A DNA stretch of 55,577 nucleotides from Chlamydiota bacterium (lineage in GTDB: Bacteria > Chlamydiota > Chlamydiia > Chlamydiales > Rhabdochlamydiaceae): the NCBI GenBank assembly GCA_013288895.1, contig JABDAY010000007.1, forward strand, positions 1 to 55,577. Direction: 5' to 3'. Every line of letters starts with the position of its first letter. The stretch's first letter is position 1. The position numbers were made by a program, and so were the translations under genes. This document shows, in pieces, positions 52,740 through 55,577 of this stretch. The notes below the pieces were generated by a model. It saw only the letters and a list, made by a program, of their open reading frames with translations, searched no databases and was not told where the DNA came from.

Positions 52740-55025
52740 ATGCAAAATATTGGCAACTACAAAATCATAAAGTCTATAGGGAAAGGGGGAATGGGCGATG
52801 TCTATTTGGTAGAGGATCCTGTTTGCCAAAGGGAGGTGGCCTTGAAGCAGATCAGGAAAGAGCTGCTTAAGCATAAGAACATTCAAGAAAGATTTTTAAG
52901 GGAAGCTAGGGTGGCTGCCTGCTTGACCCATCCTTCGATTATTTCTATCTATAGTATAGATGAGGAAAAAATTTTTTATACAATGCCCTATGTTGAAGGA
53001 AAGACGTTGAAGGCTGTTTTGGCAAGCGCGTCTATTCATGTTTTTTTGCAAGTGTGCCAAGCGATTGCCTATGCCCATTCTAAAGAAATTTTACATAGAG
53101 ATCTGAAGCCTGAAAATATCATCGTAGGTAAGTTTGGCGAAGTGATCATTATAGACTGGGGCCTTGCTGATTCGATTGATGTAGAGGTTAAGGTCAAAAA
53201 GGAATTCACAAAACCTGGGAAAATTGTAGGGACTCTTCCTTACATGACCCCTGAAAGAGTGCTTGGGGGGGCGGCTTCTGTCCAGACGGATATTTATGCA
53301 TTGGGAGTGATCCTCTATCAGCTATTAACGCTAAAGTTTCCCTTTAAAAGAACAACGGTGGAGCATTTTCAAAAGAATTGGAAAAGTGAAAAACTCACTC
53401 CCCCCATCGAGGCCGCACCTTATAGAGATATTCCCATCCAACTCAATGAGATCTCTGTCAAATGCCTAACCAAGGGGTACAAGAATGTTTCAGAAATGAT
53501 TAAAGATCTCCAAACATTCATCGAAGGGAAGCCTGAATGGGTATTATCAACAACACTGGATATCCATCACAAAAAAGATTGGGCGTTTCAAGAAAACATC
53601 TTACTGGCTAAACATATCGCATTGACCCAAGGGACTCAGGTCATGGAATGGGTGAATATGATGATCTCAAAAACCTCCTTTTCAGAAAATATCCGCTTGG
53701 AGACGAAGGCGGCCATTACAGGTCAAGGAGTGGGATTTTTATTGGGAATGCCAGAAGCAGTAGCAGGATTGGAGGAGGGGTATTGTATTTGGTTAGGACC
53801 TGAAGGGATCACCCTCTTCCGCTCAAATGTCGAGGTGTACCACATTAATCAGCCTACTCGGGAAGCAAAAATCGTTATTCTTAAAATGGACAATCACCTC
53901 CGTTTATATTTAGACGGCCATCTCGTTTTAAATTACCTAAGTTTGCTTCCCAGTTTCGGCAATCGGATTGGAGTCCTTTCTAAGGACACCCTTTTTGAAA
54001 TAGACAAAATCTCCATTTATGAGGGAAGCACCAATGTGATGGTTAAGTGCCTGGCTATCCCCGATGCTTTTTTAGCAAAAAAACTCTACCCGCAGGCGCT
54101 TGCGGAGTACCGCCGGATCAGTAAATCCTTTGCCGGAAGGGCGGAAGGGAGGGAAGCCCTTTTTAAAGCGGGAATCACATTGCTGAAAATCTCGTTTAAC
54201 CAAGCGCATGAAGAATTTGGTAAGCTCCATGGAACACCGAGCGAGCCTCTAGAGTATCTAGGAAAATCTCTTGTCTATAAAGCGCTAAAAGACACTATTG
54301 AAGAAGCAAAATGCCTCGAGCTTGCACTGCGCAAATACCCCAAACATCCCCTCACTCCAACTTTAGTGGAACACATTATCTTGCGTTTGCATGAGGCCTC
54401 TTTTTATAACAGGGTTGACGCCTACCATTTTGCTCTGATTTGCCAGAGATTTTTGCCGGAGATTTTTTCTAAAAAAGAACACCAAGCCATTATCGATAGT
54501 CTCACCTCCCACTGGGAAAGGCTCCCCTTTGCTGCAGACACAAAAACAGCGCTCGCCTTTTGGCTTGGAAAGAAACTTGCCCTTGCTGAGATGGGAGCTT
54601 CTGAGGCCTTAAAAGAGCTTGAGAATCCCACACTCCCCTATCCTGAAATCTGGAAACTCTTAGAAAAAAAGGAATGGGAAAAAGCGGCAAAAAGTTTTGC
54701 CAAACACTCAAAGAAAGAGCTGCAAGATGACACATCTCCCCTCTTTTATTTATACGGCTGCTATTTGCGCGGGTCCCTAGGAGAAGCTCACGCCCTTAAG
54801 CATTTTTCACTAGTAAATATGACCCCTTTCCCTCAAACAGCGGCGATCCTTGCACATTTTTTATTAAGCAAAATTGATTCGAAGTGGAAAATTTCTGCCT
54901 TTTACTACGAAAAAATCTCCCTTTTAAAACAGCTGATTCTTTATTATCATTGTGGAAGTGACAAAAAGAAAGAAACCCAATTTAAAAAAGAGCTCACACG
55001 TGTCAAAACCTCCAATCATTCCTGA
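52740..55025 (+). CDS. pknD: PknD-like Ser/Thr protein kinase
   Basis: A 761-aa protein kinase of Hanks type. The ATG at 52740 directly precedes NIGNYKIIKSIGKGGMGDVY; the longer frame is not needed. Catalytic residues: Gly-loop at 14-19, Lys36 in VALKQI, Asp121 in HRDLKPEN and Asp139 in DWG (instead of DFG), and PERV at 171-174. The kinase domain ends at about 270. The C-terminal 490 residues have no signal or membrane helix: a beta-rich segment at about 330-440 (EGYCIWLGPEGITLFRSN, LRLYLDGHLVLNYL) is followed by helical, TPR-like repeats. Chlamydial PknD has this same layout, and the symbol is by similarity. The Nudix gene overlaps its 3' end. Confidence 0.85.
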   Translation: MQNIGNYKIIKSIGKGGMGDVYLVEDPVCQREVALKQIRKELLKHKNIQERFLREARVAACLTHPSIISIYSIDEEKIFYTMPYVEGKTLKAVLASASIHVFLQVCQAIAYAHSKEILHRDLKPENIIVGKFGEVIIIDWGLADSIDVEVKVKKEFTKPGKIVGTLPYMTPERVLGGAASVQTDIYALGVILYQLLTLKFPFKRTTVEHFQKNWKSEKLTPPIEAAPYRDIPIQLNEISVKCLTKGYKNVSEMIKDLQTFIEGKPEWVLSTTLDIHHKKDWAFQENILLAKHIALTQGTQVMEWVNMMISKTSFSENIRLETKAAITGQGVGFLLGMPEAVAGLEEGYCIWLGPEGITLFRSNVEVYHINQPTREAKIVILKMDNHLRLYLDGHLVLNYLSLLPSFGNRIGVLSKDTLFEIDKISIYEGSTNVMVKCLAIPDAFLAKKLYPQALAEYRRISKSFAGRAEGREALFKAGITLLKISFNQAHEEFGKLHGTPSEPLEYLGKSLVYKALKDTIEEAKCLELALRKYPKHPLTPTLVEHIILRLHEASFYNRVDAYHFALICQRFLPEIFSKKEHQAIIDSLTSHWERLPFAADTKTALAFWLGKKLALAEMGASEALKELENPTLPYPEIWKLLEKKEWEKAAKSFAKHSKKELQDDTSPLFYLYGCYLRGSLGEAHALKHFSLVNMTPFPQTAAILAHFLLSKIDSKWKISAFYYEKISLLKQLILYYHCGSDKKKETQFKKELTRVKTSNHS

Positions 55026-55548
55026 GATCTTACAACATGAGATCGCCTATCACGGCTTTTTTGATGTGCATCTCGACCTTTTAGCACTCCCCCATGGAGC
55101 AAAACAACACTACACTTCAGTTCACTTAAAAATCGACTCTGCCGCCGTCCTTGCCCAAACCCCCGATGGAAAACTTGTTCTCATTAAAGAATACCGCCAT
55201 CCTACTAAACGTTGGCTTCTCAGCTGCCCCGGCGGACGGCTAGACACAGGTGAATCCCCCATTGAGGCTGCCAAAAGAGAACTCCTCGAAGAAACAGGCT
55301 ACGAAGCGGATGAATACATCACTCTAGGAACAATCCACCCCATCCCCGCTCTTACAGCAGTAAAAGTCCATTACGTCTTGGCCAAAAACGCCAAATACGT
55401 CGCCCCCACCGCCCACGAACCCTTTGAGCTGATCGAACTCTGCCTCAAGACCCCCGCCGAAATCCGCCTGGAGCTCGCCTCAGGCAATCCCATCGACGGT
55501 ACCCTCTGCACCGCCCTCTACCTCCTCGCTAATTATATACCAAAGTAA
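55000..55548 (+). CDS. Nudix hydrolase, ADP-ribose pyrophosphatase-like
   Basis: A hydrolase of nucleoside diphosphates linked to another group, most like ADP-ribose/ADP-sugar pyrophosphatase. The Nudix box is complete: GRLDTGESPIEAAKRELLEE then TGYEA, fitting GX5EX7REUXEEXGU. The segment before it, LVLIKEYRHPTKRWLLSCPG, is typical of ADP-ribose pyrophosphatases (the YR-P motif), and IHPIPALTAVKVHYVLAKN follows. The GTG at 55000, with an AAGAG-like site, gives the family length of 182 aa; a GTG at 54952 would extend it by 16 basic residues. It overlaps the kinase gene by 26 bases and is likely co-transcribed with it. The 29 bases after the stop hold nothing recognisable. Confidence 0.9.
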   Translation: MSKPPIIPEILQHEIAYHGFFDVHLDLLALPHGAKQHYTSVHLKIDSAAVLAQTPDGKLVLIKEYRHPTKRWLLSCPGGRLDTGESPIEAAKRELLEETGYEADEYITLGTIHPIPALTAVKVHYVLAKNAKYVAPTAHEPFELIELCLKTPAEIRLELASGNPIDGTLCTALYLLANYIPK

Positions 55549-55577
55549 CTTCAAAATTTGAAAAAATTATTTTTCTT

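Overview
The window looks like chromosome from an environmental chlamydia (order Parachlamydiales, Waddlia/Parachlamydia-like). The strongest sign is a double-length tandem UvrA (1781 aa, four ATPase modules), a known chlamydial trait. Other signs are a PknD-type Ser/Thr kinase, Inc-like bilobed hydrophobic proteins, several very large lineage-type hypothetical proteins, and eukaryotic-like modules (F-box/LRR, BTB-like plus Sel1 repeats) expected of an intracellular bacterium of protists. The species cannot be fixed from sequence alone. No rRNA, tRNA, insertion sequence or CRISPR array was recognised. LAYOUT. 1-7.4 kb: a coiled-coil protein cut by the left edge, a PAP2 phosphatase, a class II Fic protein with an elaborate candidate operator, three secretion or membrane candidates (two Inc-like), pyruvate kinase and a Gly/His-rich exported protein. 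7.4-20.4 kb: a hairpin repeat, tandem uvrA, a HigBA toxin-antitoxin pair with a visible promoter and operator, a 1470-aa protein of unknown function, a Lys-tailed membrane protein, a hypothetical, and a Doc (Fic) toxin with an AbrB-like antitoxin. 20.4-24.4 kb: a 1001-aa unknown protein and trpS. 24.5-28.8 kb: a four-gene tripartite ABC exporter (adaptor, outer-membrane factor, permease, ATPase). 28.8-31.8 kb: a transglutaminase-like protein, a polyglutamine protein and a second outer-membrane factor. 31.9-41.9 kb: a BTB/Sel1 protein, an RND pump with its adaptor, an alpha/beta hydrolase and an F-box/LRR protein. 42.1-48.1 kb: guaB-guaA behind a structured leader, a class III nucleotide cyclase and an OprB-type porin. 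48.1-55.5 kb: an MFS sugar porter, a small coiled-coil protein, an autotransporter, the Ser/Thr kinase and a Nudix hydrolase. HOW GENES WORK TOGETHER. The ABC cluster and the RND pair plus the second outer-membrane factor form two separate envelope-spanning exporters. GuaB and GuaA are consecutive steps from IMP to GMP. The OprB-type porin and the sugar porter suggest sugar uptake feeding glycolysis (pyruvate kinase). Two toxin-antitoxin modules and two Fic-fold proteins lie in the first 20 kb. The F-box and BTB proteins are effector candidates aimed at host ubiquitin ligases. MAIN UNUSUAL OBSERVATION. A family of roughly 90-115 bp intergenic hairpins occurs at 7430-7525, 25437-25534, 39532-39641 and 45442-45529, with a related element at 28749-28852 and a half-copy at 39651-39682. 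The first four arms start at GATC and are built of 6-bp units flanked by purine/pyrimidine tracts. Three copies use GGGCAC units; the fourth uses GGTTAC on both strands, so the stem is kept while its sequence is replaced. One copy is read in frame into an outer-membrane lipoprotein.
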